Notes: a model not told the origin generated them from the sequence alone. Counted from the first letter of the stretch, positions 26,101 through 34,505 are shown. The stretch: DNA of 64,000 nt from an uncultured Clostridia bacterium (GCA_947623205.1 CANQGM010000005.1:62001-126000), one strand, 5' to 3'. Numbers and translations: made by a program.

Positions 26101-26376
26101 TACGGTTGGTCATTTGGTATTGATCAGAAGTGGATACAAATGGAGCCATTGGTAGATACAAATGGTAATGATCTTGATATTTGGTCATACACTTACTATG
26201 ATACTTTACCGATTGACGGCGTTACGGGCTTTTTGTTTGTAAATAAGACAAGTTGGTCAGGAGCAAAACAGACAGGCGACCTTGCAACAGAGTCAGGTAA
26301 AAATATATTTGTTGCAAATGAAAGCGCCGGCTCAGATGGTAAGTATTCCGGCACATGGGATGTTTACAACCCATAA
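23101..26376 (+). CDS. Secreted BspA-type leucine-rich-repeat protein with dockerin and CBM26-like modules
   Basis: The 1091-residue protein begins with a signal peptide (hydrophobic core about 9-30, cleavage near VSA-E). Three blocks of BspA-type LRR (LRR_5) follow; each ends in a similar cap (IHGHPGSTAEALA, IHGYAGSTAETFA, IYGNIESSAQKFA). A beta-rich region of about 110 residues separates blocks one and two. A Thr/Glu-rich linker leads to a type I dockerin (about 740-805) with two calcium loops (DADGSGKVDVKDV and DVDGSGVIDVNDV). Two C-terminal beta modules (about 855-970 and 984-1091) follow. The last resembles starch-binding CBM26 (IYFDNRKSKW, Trp-rich, then a TGDL segment). It is probably docked to a cohesin on the cell surface and holds starch or host glycans. 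No catalytic module is present. Confidence 0.87.
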   Translation: MKKNSQGKKLISFALVFALLISLFSILPLTVSAEVGDTTIVDGVTYRVTGESEASVSKFDNSTTDVKIKETVNIKGTDYTVTAIDNSVFMNNENITSINIPSGFGLIGAKIFNGCKALKDVYIYSDSAFLGYPFTGCSSLENVYCYKDKNNFGGGFDKSNLDISKFKIHGHPGSTAEALATSKGYTFVALEEETATRTVYICGPQRKLSEVGVESLKATGSYKDKPEDEKPTSHTFNASYLGFIDNYDVFELKLPVDLTTTVNFTLQGLDSSSEPVKNAQWYAAIASKTISVILGTSPNVSVSTTYDPTLALTAFQSGEFTFVTPTDTTAQLKAFDNSKTVVEIPDKVSNGDKEYTVTEINGDAFRNSNIIWVSIPGTIENMNSGFSGCKSLQTVIFNEGMKSTGSNGGIFWNCKGLKDVYFYDKEITIDSYTFENGPQKDLLTIHGYAGSTAETFAKENSIKFEPIEEQTSTEAPPVEVEPFTDGNLTFTVTGNDTVKVTKFDNKTTDVVIPEKVNHDGVEYTVVDIDDSVFKDNQKIKSVNIPGTVAFINNYVFANCSSLESVTLNEGTINIGTSAFEKTALTVIEFPKSMNKIGEYSFNGIPTLKTIKINSNASIGMYAFGGNIGLRSIYCYSDNISFDTKTFYDKGTKQETSTSRVTIYGNIESSAQKFAEEKGITFKTFDEEFETTKAPETTVSETTETTESTTVVVTTELSETTEATTVTAETTAPVGGTIEVLLGDADGSGKVDVKDVTHIQKHIAAYFALDGTAALAADVDGSGVIDVNDVTLVQKYLAAYNVEYKIGEVVQFGSDAPASTTVAPQPTDEQPTTSAQDPTTAEPEPTVPGSTIKPGSAITFYIPNYVSWLTNEGGKMWVYNDDTGEAIAAKDYQENPDGVAGYFIFDLPEGWINLSIYRTPFDTTKETFDINSKWDETTQTGVILNSWEHIGDRKSYNAYKIIGDGVPGLYETFDPNAPKSQETERTIYFDNRKSKWTNVYIYGWSFGIDQKWIQMEPLVDTNGNDLDIWSYTYYDTLPIDGVTGFLFVNKTSWSGAKQTGDLATESGKNIFVANESAGSDGKYSGTWDVYNP

Positions 26377-26459
26377 TTACAATTTAGCTTTTTATTTCTC
26401 CCATGTTTTTAAATGTTCCGCATTTAAAAACTGAGAGTTATAAAATATTATCACACGGG

Positions 26460-26496
26460 AATCCCCGACATGGCTTTATGCCAATGTCGGGGATTT
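26460..26496. terminator. Bidirectional terminator
   Basis: ATCCCCGACAT and ATGTCGGGGAT form an 11 bp stem with an inner GGC/GCC pairing and a TTTT tail. It ends both the LRR-dockerin gene and the aromatic operon on the other strand. Confidence 0.85.
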
Positions 26497-26515
26497 TCGT
26501 TAATAAAATATAAAA

Positions 26516-27643
26516 TTAAAGCTCGCAGTAATTGCCCAAAAAGCTGAACTCGGGCATTTCTTCATTTAACTGACTTATCAAATTAACAACATTATTGCTG
26601 TGGACATTTCCCGAAAAATCAAGATAGAACAAATATTCAAATTCTTTTCCTTTTATTGGGCGCGATTCAATTTTTGTAAGGTTAAGTCCAAGTGAATTAA
26701 ACCGGCACAAAAGGCTGTATAAAGAACCTGTGACATGGGGCAGAGAAAAGCAAAGACTTATTTTATTTGCGTTCTCAGGTATGTACAGCTTTTTAGAAAT
26801 TACAATAAAACGGGTTGTGTTTTCCCTGCTGTCCTGCAAATGATCGTCAAGTATTTTAAGTCCGTATTCATCCGCCGCCTTATAGGAACAAATTGCCGCC
26901 ACATTAAGACGTTTTTCTTTGGCAGCGTCTCTTGCGGCAACTGCGGTATTTGCGCAGGGAATTGCCTCAAAATTGTGTCTTGCAATGTAATTGGAACATT
27001 GTGAAATAGACTGCGGATGTGACCATATCTTTTCAATATCGGAAAATTGAGCCTGTTTAAGTCCTGCAAGACAGTAGTCAATGGGCATATCCAAAGCGCC
27101 TACAATGTAAAAACGGTGTCTTAAAATGAGGTCATACACAGCAGAAACAGAGCCGGCATTTGAATTTTCCACAGGCAAAACGCCATAGCTTACTTCGCCC
27201 TTATCTACGGCGTCAAACACATCGTCAAAGGTTTTGTAAGAGGTTGGAATGCCGTTCGGAAAAAGCTTTAGTGTAGCTTCGTGTCCGTTTGCTCCTTTAA
27301 TTCCCTGATAGCCTGCCTTTATGCCCGACATGGGCATTTTTGATGACGCGTTGAGAATAACTTCCTTTAAGGCTTCTCCGCTGCCTACTATGTTGTGCTG
27401 AAGCGCGCGGGAAAGCTCCATAATGTTAGAATACAGCAGCCTTGAATATGCGCCGTATTCTTTGCCCTGTTTTTCAACGCAGTCAAGAATCTCGTTTTCT
27501 CTTGCCTGATTAAGCACGGGGATATTATTTTCTTTTTTATAGCAGCCTACTGCTTTAGCGCAGTCCATTCTCCTTTTAAAAAGTTTAATAAGCTCTTTGT
27601 CAATTTTGTCTATTTCATCTCTGATTTTGCTCAAATCCTGCAT
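26516..27643 (-). CDS. pheA: Bifunctional chorismate mutase / prephenate dehydratase (P-protein)
   Basis: PheA turns chorismate into prephenate and then phenylpyruvate on the way to phenylalanine. Residues 1-85 are an AroQ-type chorismate mutase (RDEIDKIDKELIKLFKRRM, later K in KKENN). Residues about 105-285 are the prephenate dehydratase domain, with GYQGIKGANGHEA, GVLPVENSNAGSV and the catalytic NTTRFIVI. Residues about 293-375 are an ACT domain (GSLYSLLCRF, KIESRPIKG) expected to sense phenylalanine; the usual GALY is GSLY here. It is the last gene of the minus-strand aro operon. Confidence 0.96.
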   Translation of the reverse strand: MQDLSKIRDEIDKIDKELIKLFKRRMDCAKAVGCYKKENNIPVLNQARENEILDCVEKQGKEYGAYSRLLYSNIMELSRALQHNIVGSGEALKEVILNASSKMPMSGIKAGYQGIKGANGHEATLKLFPNGIPTSYKTFDDVFDAVDKGEVSYGVLPVENSNAGSVSAVYDLILRHRFYIVGALDMPIDYCLAGLKQAQFSDIEKIWSHPQSISQCSNYIARHNFEAIPCANTAVAARDAAKEKRLNVAAICSYKAADEYGLKILDDHLQDSRENTTRFIVISKKLYIPENANKISLCFSLPHVTGSLYSLLCRFNSLGLNLTKIESRPIKGKEFEYLFYLDFSGNVHSNNVVNLISQLNEEMPEFSFLGNYCEL

Positions 27644-27658
27644 TTAGATACATCCCTT

Positions 27659-28729
27659 TTACATCAGATTAATTATAGCTATTGCCGTTACTGCCTCAAT
27701 TACCGGCACGGCGCGCGGAACAATGCAAGGGTCATGCCTGCCCTTAATTTCAAGTTGGGCATTTTCTTTTTTTTGCAAATCGACCGTTTGCTGTTTTTGC
27801 GCAATTGACGGCGTGGGCTTTACTGCCGCCGTAAACAGAATGGGCATACCGTCGGTTATGCCGCCCAGTATTCCTCCGCAGTTGTTTGTTTTTGTGACAA
27901 CCTTGCCGTCTTTATATTCAAACGGGTCATTTGACTGTGAGCCGCGCATTTTTGCAAGCTCAAAGCCCCTGCCAAATTCAATGCCCTTTATTGCGGGAAC
28001 TCCGAAAACCGCCTTGGCAATAACACCCTCAACACCGTTGAACATAGGCTCGCCTATTCCCGCTTTAATTCCTGTTACGGCACATTCAACTGTGCCGCCA
28101 ATGCTGTCAAGGTTAATTCTTGCCGCCTCTACCTGACTTCTCATATCCTGTTCAATGCTTTGGTCAATCAGTGAAAACGGTGAATTGTTAAGTCTGTTTA
28201 TAAGCTCATCATCAATGCAAACAGGGTCAAAACGGCTGTCGTTTACATCTCCTATGCTGTTGATATGGGCGGCAATTTTAATGCCTTTGTTTTCAAGAAT
28301 TTGTCTGCACACAGCACCCGCAAAAACAATGGGAGCCGTTATTCTGCCCGAAAAATGTCCGCCGCCGCGAACATCGTTTGAAGCGTTGTATTTTACAAAA
28401 GCCGTGTAATCGCTGTGACCGGGTCTGGGACAGCTAATAATGTTGCCGTAGTCACCGCTTTTTGTGTTTGTGTTTTCTATTACCGCGCAGAGCGGAGCGC
28501 CCGTAAGGACGCCGTTGAGCATTCCCGATAAAACTTTTGGGATGTCGCTTTCTTTGCGTGTTGTAGATGTTTTGTCATTGCCGGGAGCGCGTCTTGCCAT
28601 TTGAACGAGAACCTTGTCCATATCAATTTTTACTCCTGCGGGCAGACCGTCTATTACAACGCCGATTCCGTTGCCGTGGCTTTCACCGAATACAGATATT
28701 TTTATTTTTTCACCGTAGGTCGATGACAT
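27659..28729 (-). CDS. aroC: Chorismate synthase
   Basis: AroC makes chorismate from EPSP with reduced FMN. The protein of about 356 residues has the N-terminal GEKIKISVFGESHG motif, RRAPGNDKTSTTRKE, the GGHFSGRITAP segment and the C-terminal GRHDPCIVPRAVPVIEA motif. The chosen start (28729, MSSTYGEK) has GGGGGAAAGG upstream; an in-frame ATG 15 bases earlier is possible. It overlaps the 3' end of aroA by about 20 bases, so translation is coupled. Confidence 0.96.
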   Translation of the reverse strand: MSSTYGEKIKISVFGESHGNGIGVVIDGLPAGVKIDMDKVLVQMARRAPGNDKTSTTRKESDIPKVLSGMLNGVLTGAPLCAVIENTNTKSGDYGNIISCPRPGHSDYTAFVKYNASNDVRGGGHFSGRITAPIVFAGAVCRQILENKGIKIAAHINSIGDVNDSRFDPVCIDDELINRLNNSPFSLIDQSIEQDMRSQVEAARINLDSIGGTVECAVTGIKAGIGEPMFNGVEGVIAKAVFGVPAIKGIEFGRGFELAKMRGSQSNDPFEYKDGKVVTKTNNCGGILGGITDGMPILFTAAVKPTPSIAQKQQTVDLQKKENAQLEIKGRHDPCIVPRAVPVIEAVTAIAIINLM

Positions 28730-29981
28730 TTGCCTTTCCCCCAATGCTGTTATAATCTTTAAAAAAGTCCGGATAACTTTTGTTTATGCTGAGTGCGTCA
28801 GAACATTCAATTGCGCCGGTTGCCCGTGACGCACATACTGCCGCTGACATTACTATTCTGTGGTCATTACAGCCGCAGACCCTGCCTTGACTGAGCTTAT
28901 TTATGCCCTTTATTTCAAGACCGTCGAAAAGCTCATTAACCGAGCCTCCGAGCGTGTTTAGCAAATTTGCGGAAGAAGTAAGCCTGTCGCTCTCTTTTAT
29001 TCTGAGTCTTGCGGCATTGATTATTTTTGTTGTGCCCTCGGCAAACGAGGCGCAGACCGCAAGAACGGGAACAAGGTCGGGTATTTGCGATGCGTCGATA
29101 GTTATTGCGTGCAGTTTGTTTTGCTTTACGGTAACGCCCGAACTGTTCCATTTGACATCAGCGCCAAAGTCCGCAAGTATATCGGCAATTTTTTTGTCCC
29201 CCTGTGCGGAGCTTTTATTTAATCCGTTTACGGTTATTTCGCCGCCGACCGCACCGCTCGCCATAAAGAAAGCAGCCTGCGACCAGTCGCCGTCGGTTGT
29301 GTAGTTAACAGGGGAATATCGCTGACCGCCTTTTATATGCCAGCCGCAGTCGGTTTCATTTACGCTGACTCCGAACTTTGCCATTGTATAAATAGTCATA
29401 TTTATGTAGCCGATACTCTCAATAGGAGAGGTAAGAACAATATCGCTGTCATTTTCAAGCAGAGGCAGGGCAAAAAGCAGTCCCGTAATAAACTGAGAAC
29501 TTACATTTCCGGGAATTTCAAATCTTCCGCTTTGCAGTCTGCCGGAAATTTCAAGAGGCAATCCTCCCTCTGTTTTGCATTGAACACCTGCTTTTGGCAA
29601 AGCGTCCGTAAAAATTCCGATAGGGCGTTCGGGAAGTCTGCCGCTGCCTGTAAATTTTGCGTTTACTCCTCCTGCCGCGGCAACCGGAATAAAGAATCTT
29701 AGTGTACTGCCGCTTTCTCCGCAGTTGAGAACGGCCTTTTTATTTTCAAAAATATGTGTTCCGTCAACCGTCAGAACATTATTTGAGAGGTCAGTTTCCG
29801 CGCCCAGTGCCTCAACACAACCAATCGTTGCCTTAATGTCATTTGAAAGTGCAACAGGTGAAATTGTGCTTTTGCCCTTTGAAAGCGCCGCGCATATTAT
29901 GGCGCGGTGAACATCGCTTTTTGAAGGCGGTGCCGTAACTGTTCCGTGCGGCGTAAATGGTGAATAAATTACGTTTGACAT
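28710..29981 (-). CDS. aroA: 3-phosphoshikimate 1-carboxyvinyltransferase (EPSP synthase)
   Basis: AroA transfers enolpyruvate from PEP to shikimate 3-phosphate. The 423-residue protein has PPSKSDVHRAIICAAL near the N-terminus (Lys of the phosphate site), the LNCGESGSTLRFFIPVAA motif near residue 90, and RIKESDRLTS and NDHRIVMSAAV near the C-terminus. The motif LNCGESGSTLRF (in place of the plant-type LGNAGTAMR) suggests a class II-like, Gram-positive variant. It lies between aroB and aroC, 18 bases after the aroB stop. Confidence 0.96.
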   Translation of the reverse strand: MSNVIYSPFTPHGTVTAPPSKSDVHRAIICAALSKGKSTISPVALSNDIKATIGCVEALGAETDLSNNVLTVDGTHIFENKKAVLNCGESGSTLRFFIPVAAAGGVNAKFTGSGRLPERPIGIFTDALPKAGVQCKTEGGLPLEISGRLQSGRFEIPGNVSSQFITGLLFALPLLENDSDIVLTSPIESIGYINMTIYTMAKFGVSVNETDCGWHIKGGQRYSPVNYTTDGDWSQAAFFMASGAVGGEITVNGLNKSSAQGDKKIADILADFGADVKWNSSGVTVKQNKLHAITIDASQIPDLVPVLAVCASFAEGTTKIINAARLRIKESDRLTSSANLLNTLGGSVNELFDGLEIKGINKLSQGRVCGCNDHRIVMSAAVCASRATGAIECSDALSINKSYPDFFKDYNSIGGKANVIDLR

Positions 29982-29999
29982 TAGGTATCTCCCAAAATT

Positions 30000-31052
30000 T
30001 CAGTCTGTTTTTATAAAATTAAGAAGGTCGTCAAGCTTTATTTTTTTGGTATAGCTGTCGCCTATTTTTCTGAGAAGTACAAGGTTAATACAGCCTCCTG
30101 CGGTTTTTTTGTCGCCTTTAGCTGCATTTACCATATCTTCAAAGGTTGCTTCGTCACTTGTCGGCAGACCGTATTTAATACAAACGTCGGCAATTTTTTT
30201 TGACGTGCCGTTTTCGGTAATTCCTTCTTTTTCTCCCGCTTTCGCCATAAGTATCATACCTATGGCAACGGCCATTCCGTGAGAAATACCTTTGAAATCA
30301 TATATTTTTTCAATTGCGTGACCGAGAGTGTGACCGAAGTTTAAAAGCATTCTTTCGCCCGATTCGTGTTCGTCGCGGCTTACAACGTCACGTTTTACAG
30401 TAACACATTTTTCAATTACATCTTCAATGTGCTCCAGCGCATTAAAAGCGGCAAGACTGTCAAAAAATTCGGCGTCTTTGATGCAGCCGTACTTGATAAC
30501 CTCCGCCATACCGTCGTTTATATATTCGTTTGGCAGAGTGCTTAGCGTGTCGGGGTCAATAAGCACGGCCTTTGGCTGATGAAACGCACCGACAAGATTT
30601 TTTCCCTGAGGTATGTCAACACCTGTTTTTCCGCCGACTGATGAGTCAACCTGTGCAAGCAGAGAAGTAGGCACCTGAATAAAGTCAATGCCTCTCAGCC
30701 ATGTTGCAGCGGCAAAACCCGCCATGTCGCCCGTAACGCCTCCGCCCAAAGCCACAATCAAATCCCTGCGCGTCATTTTAAACTCTGCAAGAGTGTGGTA
30801 CATTTCAGAAACAGTACTTAGTTTTTTTGATTCCTCGCCGGCTTTGAAAATGTGAGTTGTAACATTAAATCCCTGCTTTTCAAACGAGTTTAGCACACGC
30901 CACTGATAGTGGGGAGCGACATTGGAGTCGGTAATTACCGTGACCTTTTGTGCGCACGAAATCTTTTTGACATACTCGCCGCATTTATCTATAATGCCTC
31001 TTTCAATAAAAATATCATATGGTTTTCCGGTATCAACATGAATTGTTCTCAA
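30000..31052 (-). CDS. aroB: 3-dehydroquinate synthase
   Basis: AroB converts DAHP to 3-dehydroquinate using NAD+ and a metal. The 350-residue protein has GGGVTGDMAGFAAATWLRGI, QVPTSLLAQVDSSVGGKTGVD (nucleotide and substrate site) and the metal-binding segment LNFGHTLGHAIE. The best start is a TTG at 31052 giving MRTIHVDTGKPYD, with AGGAG 8 bases upstream; another TTG lies directly before it. It is the fifth gene of the operon. Confidence 0.95.
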   Translation of the reverse strand: MRTIHVDTGKPYDIFIERGIIDKCGEYVKKISCAQKVTVITDSNVAPHYQWRVLNSFEKQGFNVTTHIFKAGEESKKLSTVSEMYHTLAEFKMTRRDLIVALGGGVTGDMAGFAAATWLRGIDFIQVPTSLLAQVDSSVGGKTGVDIPQGKNLVGAFHQPKAVLIDPDTLSTLPNEYINDGMAEVIKYGCIKDAEFFDSLAAFNALEHIEDVIEKCVTVKRDVVSRDEHESGERMLLNFGHTLGHAIEKIYDFKGISHGMAVAIGMILMAKAGEKEGITENGTSKKIADVCIKYGLPTSDEATFEDMVNAAKGDKKTAGGCINLVLLRKIGDSYTKKIKLDDLLNFIKTD

Positions 31053-31078
31053 CAATAACGCTCCTCTCAAAGTGCATT

Positions 31079-31909
31079 TTATTCCCCAAGCTTTTCTTTG
31101 ACCTTGTGACCTTTTTCAAGAAGTTCGGTAAGAGTTTCTTTATCGTTAGCCTTAATGGCGTTTATTATTTTGGTAATATTTCCTATCAAAATGTCAAGTT
31201 CCTCAACAAGGGGTTCTTTATTTTCAAGAAAAAGCTCGCTCCATAGTTTTGAATTTATGTTGGCGACCCTTGATACATCACGGTAACTGCCCGCCGAAAA
31301 ACCGTTGTGATTGGGACAGCACGGGCTCAGAACATATGAACAGGCAAGAACGTGCGGAAGCTGCGAGGTAAACGCAATCATTCTGTCGTGTTCTTCGGGA
31401 GTAGTAATTTTTATTGTTTTAAAACCGATTGCCCTTGCAAGAGATGAAAGAATGTCAACATATTTTTGTTTTGCTCCGCAGGGGGTTATTATAAAGTTGG
31501 CATTTTTGTAGAGGTCAGCGTCCGACGCCTCGAAACCGTTTTTCTCTTTACCTGCCATCGGATGACTTCCAACAAAAATAAAACCGAATTTTTGTGCAAG
31601 ATTTTTTAACTCCGGGCATATTGCACGTTTAATTCCCGAAGCGTCTGTTACAATTGCTCCTTTTTTTATAAAGCGGCCGTTTACCTTTACAAAATCAATA
31701 TCTGCCTGCGGGTACATTGCCAAAATTACAATATCTGCTTTTGAAAGACTTTCGCAGGTGCCTATTTCGTCAATTGCGCCTGACTTCAGCGCCGTTTGAG
31801 CCGTTTGAGCCGTACGGTTGATTCCTATTACGTAATGGTCGGTATATTTTTTGATTGCTCTGCAAAAGCTGCCTCCTATTATTCCAAGTCCAACTACAGC
31901 AATTTTCAT
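31079..31909 (-). CDS. tyrA: Prephenate dehydrogenase
   Basis: TyrA oxidises prephenate to 4-hydroxyphenylpyruvate for tyrosine. The 276-residue protein has the N-terminal Rossmann motif VVGLGIIGGSFCRAI and the substrate-site segment VGSHPMAGKEKNGFEASDADL. A helical C-terminal domain contains SQLPHVLACSYVL and SAGSYRDVSRVA. No fused chorismate mutase or ACT domain is seen, so feedback control by tyrosine through ACT is not expected. It lies between the DAHP synthase gene and aroB. Confidence 0.94.
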   Translation of the reverse strand: MKIAVVGLGIIGGSFCRAIKKYTDHYVIGINRTAQTAQTALKSGAIDEIGTCESLSKADIVILAMYPQADIDFVKVNGRFIKKGAIVTDASGIKRAICPELKNLAQKFGFIFVGSHPMAGKEKNGFEASDADLYKNANFIITPCGAKQKYVDILSSLARAIGFKTIKITTPEEHDRMIAFTSQLPHVLACSYVLSPCCPNHNGFSAGSYRDVSRVANINSKLWSELFLENKEPLVEELDILIGNITKIINAIKANDKETLTELLEKGHKVKEKLGE

Positions 31910-31932
31910 TGCAAAAGCCTCCGTTTTTATTG

Positions 31933-32949
31933 TTAAACCTTTGTATTAAGTGCGTTTTTAAGTGCAAATACTTTTTTTGCAACTCTGTCAAACTGTTTGG
32001 GTGTAAGCGACTGTGCGCCGTCAGAAAGAGCATGGGGAGGGTCGTTGTGAACCTCTATTATTAGTCCGTCAGCGCCTGCGGCGACTGCCGCCATTGCAAG
32101 CGGTTCAACAAGCCACGACTTGCCCGACGCATGGCTTGGGTCTACAACAACGGGGAGGTGAGAAAGCTGTTTTACAATAGGAATTGCGGAAATGTCAAGC
32201 GTATTGCGGGTAAATGTTTCATATGTACGTATGCCGCGTTCGCAGAGAATTACATTATTGTTTCCGCCTGCCATAATATATTCGGCACTCATAAGCCATT
32301 CTTCAATTGTTGCGGCAAGTCCTCGCTTTAAAAGAATTGGCTTGTCTGTTTTGCCCAACTCCTTTAAAAGCTCAAAGTTTTGCATATTTCTTGCGCCAAC
32401 CTGAATAATGTCTACGTTTTCAAACATATCAATGTGAGATGCGCGCATAATTTCGGTAACTATAGGAAGCCCCGTTTCCTTGCGGGCAGTTTTAAGAAGG
32501 TCAAGACCCTCTGCTTTAAGTCCCTGAAAAGCATATGGCGATGTGCGCGGTTTAAATGCCCCTCCGCGCAATATGGTTGCTCCAGACGCCTTAATATCTT
32601 TTGAGATCTGTATGATCTGTTCTTCGCTTTCAACTGAACAAGGTCCTGCCATTATGTGCAGACTGCCGTCTCCGATAGTTACATTATCGTTTACTTTTAT
32701 AACCGTATTGTCCGGATGGAACTTTCTGTTTGCTTTTTTATACGGTTCCTGTACACGCTTTACGCTTTCAACTATGTCCTGAGCGTCAATGTATTCAATA
32801 TCTATTTTTGTTGTGTCGCCTATAAGACCAAGAACGGTTGACTGAACGCCGTCCCATCTATTTACTTTTACACCATAAGTTTCTTTCAGCTTTTGTGTAA
32901 AGCACATAAGCTGTTCATCTGATGTTGACGGTTTTAAGACTATAATCAT
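31933..32949 (-). CDS. aroF: DAHP synthase (3-deoxy-7-phosphoheptulonate synthase), type I-beta with N-terminal ferredoxin-like domain
   Basis: This enzyme opens the shikimate pathway by condensing PEP and erythrose 4-phosphate. The 338-residue protein has an N-terminal domain of about 70 residues (MIIVLKPSTSDEQL) known to give feedback control in the Thermotoga-type enzyme. The TIM-barrel follows, with IMAGPCSVESEEQI, LRGGAFKPRTSPYAFQG, VILCERGIRTYE and VVDPSHASGK. Catalytic Cys and metal ligands are present in GPCSVE and the DPSHA/EVH segments. It is the third gene of the aro operon; gene naming (aroF versus aroG) varies. Confidence 0.95.
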   Translation of the reverse strand: MIIVLKPSTSDEQLMCFTQKLKETYGVKVNRWDGVQSTVLGLIGDTTKIDIEYIDAQDIVESVKRVQEPYKKANRKFHPDNTVIKVNDNVTIGDGSLHIMAGPCSVESEEQIIQISKDIKASGATILRGGAFKPRTSPYAFQGLKAEGLDLLKTARKETGLPIVTEIMRASHIDMFENVDIIQVGARNMQNFELLKELGKTDKPILLKRGLAATIEEWLMSAEYIMAGGNNNVILCERGIRTYETFTRNTLDISAIPIVKQLSHLPVVVDPSHASGKSWLVEPLAMAAVAAGADGLIIEVHNDPPHALSDGAQSLTPKQFDRVAKKVFALKNALNTKV

Positions 32950-33027
32950 TTGTTTATATCCTTTCGCTTATGTAAATTTAATATTATATATTTTACCACT
33001 TTAAAGTGCTATAATCAATATAGCAAA

Positions 33028-33540
33028 TCATTTTTTTATACTGTTCACCGCATTAATTACGGCATAAGCCGTTTTAAGAGGCGTGTTTTTGCCGCTTATT
33101 ACAATATCGGCGGCGCTGTTGTACAGGGGCAGACGCTTTTGATAAAGCTCTTTGATAACTTTGTTTTTATCCGGTCTCTGCAAAAGAGGACGGTGTTTAT
33201 CGTTTTTCAGCCGCATTTTTATTGTTTCAAGAGGTACGTCAAGCAGAACAATGGTATCTTTGCCTTTAAAAACGTCTATGTTGCGCTTGAATGTAAACGC
33301 GCCGCCTCCCGAAGCGATTACAAGACCGCTCATTTGCGAAAGCTCAATGCAGGCGTAATGCTCCATATCACGGAACCCGCTTTCACCGTATTTTTCAAAA
33401 ATTTCAGATATTTTCATATTTGTTTTTTTCTCAATATAAAGGTCCATATCAATAAATTTTCTTCCGGATTTTCGAGCCACATTGCGGCCGACAGTAGATT
33501 TTCCGCACCCCATAAAACCGCATAAAACTATGTTGTCCAT
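33028..33540 (-). CDS. aroK: Shikimate kinase
   Basis: AroK phosphorylates shikimate. The 170-residue protein begins MDNIVLCGFMGCGKSTVGRNVA with the P-loop at about residues 8-16. It has the shikimate-binding DMD at about 32-34, the GESGFRDME segment, GGGAF near residue 79, and the lid residues KNDKHRPLLQRP. The start has TTGGAGAG 7 bases upstream; the open frame extends further upstream but that part overlaps aroE and is not protein-like. It is the second gene of the operon. Confidence 0.95.
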   Translation of the reverse strand: MDNIVLCGFMGCGKSTVGRNVARKSGRKFIDMDLYIEKKTNMKISEIFEKYGESGFRDMEHYACIELSQMSGLVIASGGGAFTFKRNIDVFKGKDTIVLLDVPLETIKMRLKNDKHRPLLQRPDKNKVIKELYQKRLPLYNSAADIVISGKNTPLKTAYAVINAVNSIKK

Positions 33541-33559
33541 TTTAACTCTCCAAGTAATT

Positions 33560-34402
33560 TTATCTTTCGATAAGCTCTTTTGACGCGTCAATGCACAGCT
33601 TTGCAATATCGCCTGCGTCATAAACCGAACCGTCCCATTTTTCGTGAGCTGCAACTGCCTGCCATACAAGCATTGACATACCGCTCTCGGCATTAGCGCC
33701 GTTTGCCCTTGCCTTTTGAATAAGCTTTGTTTCAAGCGGATTATATACGGCGTCAAATACATTTGAGCATTTTGAAATAACTTCGTCAGATACGGGCTGT
33801 TCATCTGTTTTGGGAAACATTCCGAGCGGAGTTGCGTTGATAAGCACGTCAATATCTCCCGAAAGCTCGTCTATCAAACAATATTTCACATCTGCTCCGC
33901 AAACGGTTTTTCTTATTTCTTCGCATAAATGCTGAACAATGGCTAAATCATCCTTTCTTACGGCAAAAAGAAGAGAAAGCTTTTTCAGCGCAACTTCATA
34001 TGCCATTGTTCTTGCAACTCCGCCGCAGCCGAGAATTACAATTCTGTTTTTAAGAACAATGCCTGCGGCGTCAAGAGCCTTTAAAAATCCGTCGGGGTCG
34101 GTTGTGTATCCTTTTGCAGTGCCGTTTTTGTTTAAAACCGTGTTAACACTGCCGTACATTTTTGCTTTGTCATCAATTTTATCAATAAAATGTATTATGT
34201 TCTGCTTATGCGGAATAGTAATGTTATATCCGTCAAGCTTTGATAAAGTTTTATCATATTCAAAACTCAGGTTTTCGGGCGCAATGTCAAGCACTGTGTA
34301 TTCGGCGTTAACGCCTGAAAGAGAAAAAAGTCTTTTATGTATAAACGGCGACATTGTATGACCTATGGGATGACCTATTACCGCAAATCTTTTTATACTC
34401 AT
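33560..34402 (-). CDS. aroE: Shikimate dehydrogenase
   Basis: AroE reduces 3-dehydroshikimate to shikimate with NADPH. The 280-residue protein has VIGHPIGHTMSPFIHKRLF at the N-terminus, TIPHKQNIIHFIDK with the catalytic lysine, GCGGVARTMAYEVAL (nucleotide loop), and INATPLGMFPK. It is the first gene of the eight-gene aromatic operon. A GGAGG site precedes the start. The 3-dehydroquinate dehydratase gene (aroD/aroQ), needed just before this step, is missing from the operon and window. Confidence 0.95.
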   Translation of the reverse strand: MSIKRFAVIGHPIGHTMSPFIHKRLFSLSGVNAEYTVLDIAPENLSFEYDKTLSKLDGYNITIPHKQNIIHFIDKIDDKAKMYGSVNTVLNKNGTAKGYTTDPDGFLKALDAAGIVLKNRIVILGCGGVARTMAYEVALKKLSLLFAVRKDDLAIVQHLCEEIRKTVCGADVKYCLIDELSGDIDVLINATPLGMFPKTDEQPVSDEVISKCSNVFDAVYNPLETKLIQKARANGANAESGMSMLVWQAVAAHEKWDGSVYDAGDIAKLCIDASKELIER

Positions 34403-34505
34403 TTTAAATCCTCCAAAATTTTAATTTTCTTAACTATGCAGATTTCTTTATAAAAATATTTATTTATGCAAATTTAAAAAAAATTTAAAAATTTTAAAAT
34501 ATATA

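Noticed and set aside
32950..33027. Possible leader regulatory RNA between aroK and the DAHP synthase gene
   Set aside because: The 78-base gap shows no T-box, attenuator hairpin or T run.
32950..33525. Long plus-strand frame of 191 codons opposite aroK
   Set aside because: Antisense to shikimate kinase, product rich in Phe/Tyr/Lys/Cys without domains, and no ribosome site.
34403..34505. Possible T-box or Trp/Tyr leader before aroE
   Set aside because: AT-rich sequence without the T-box AGGGTGG element or a terminator hairpin.
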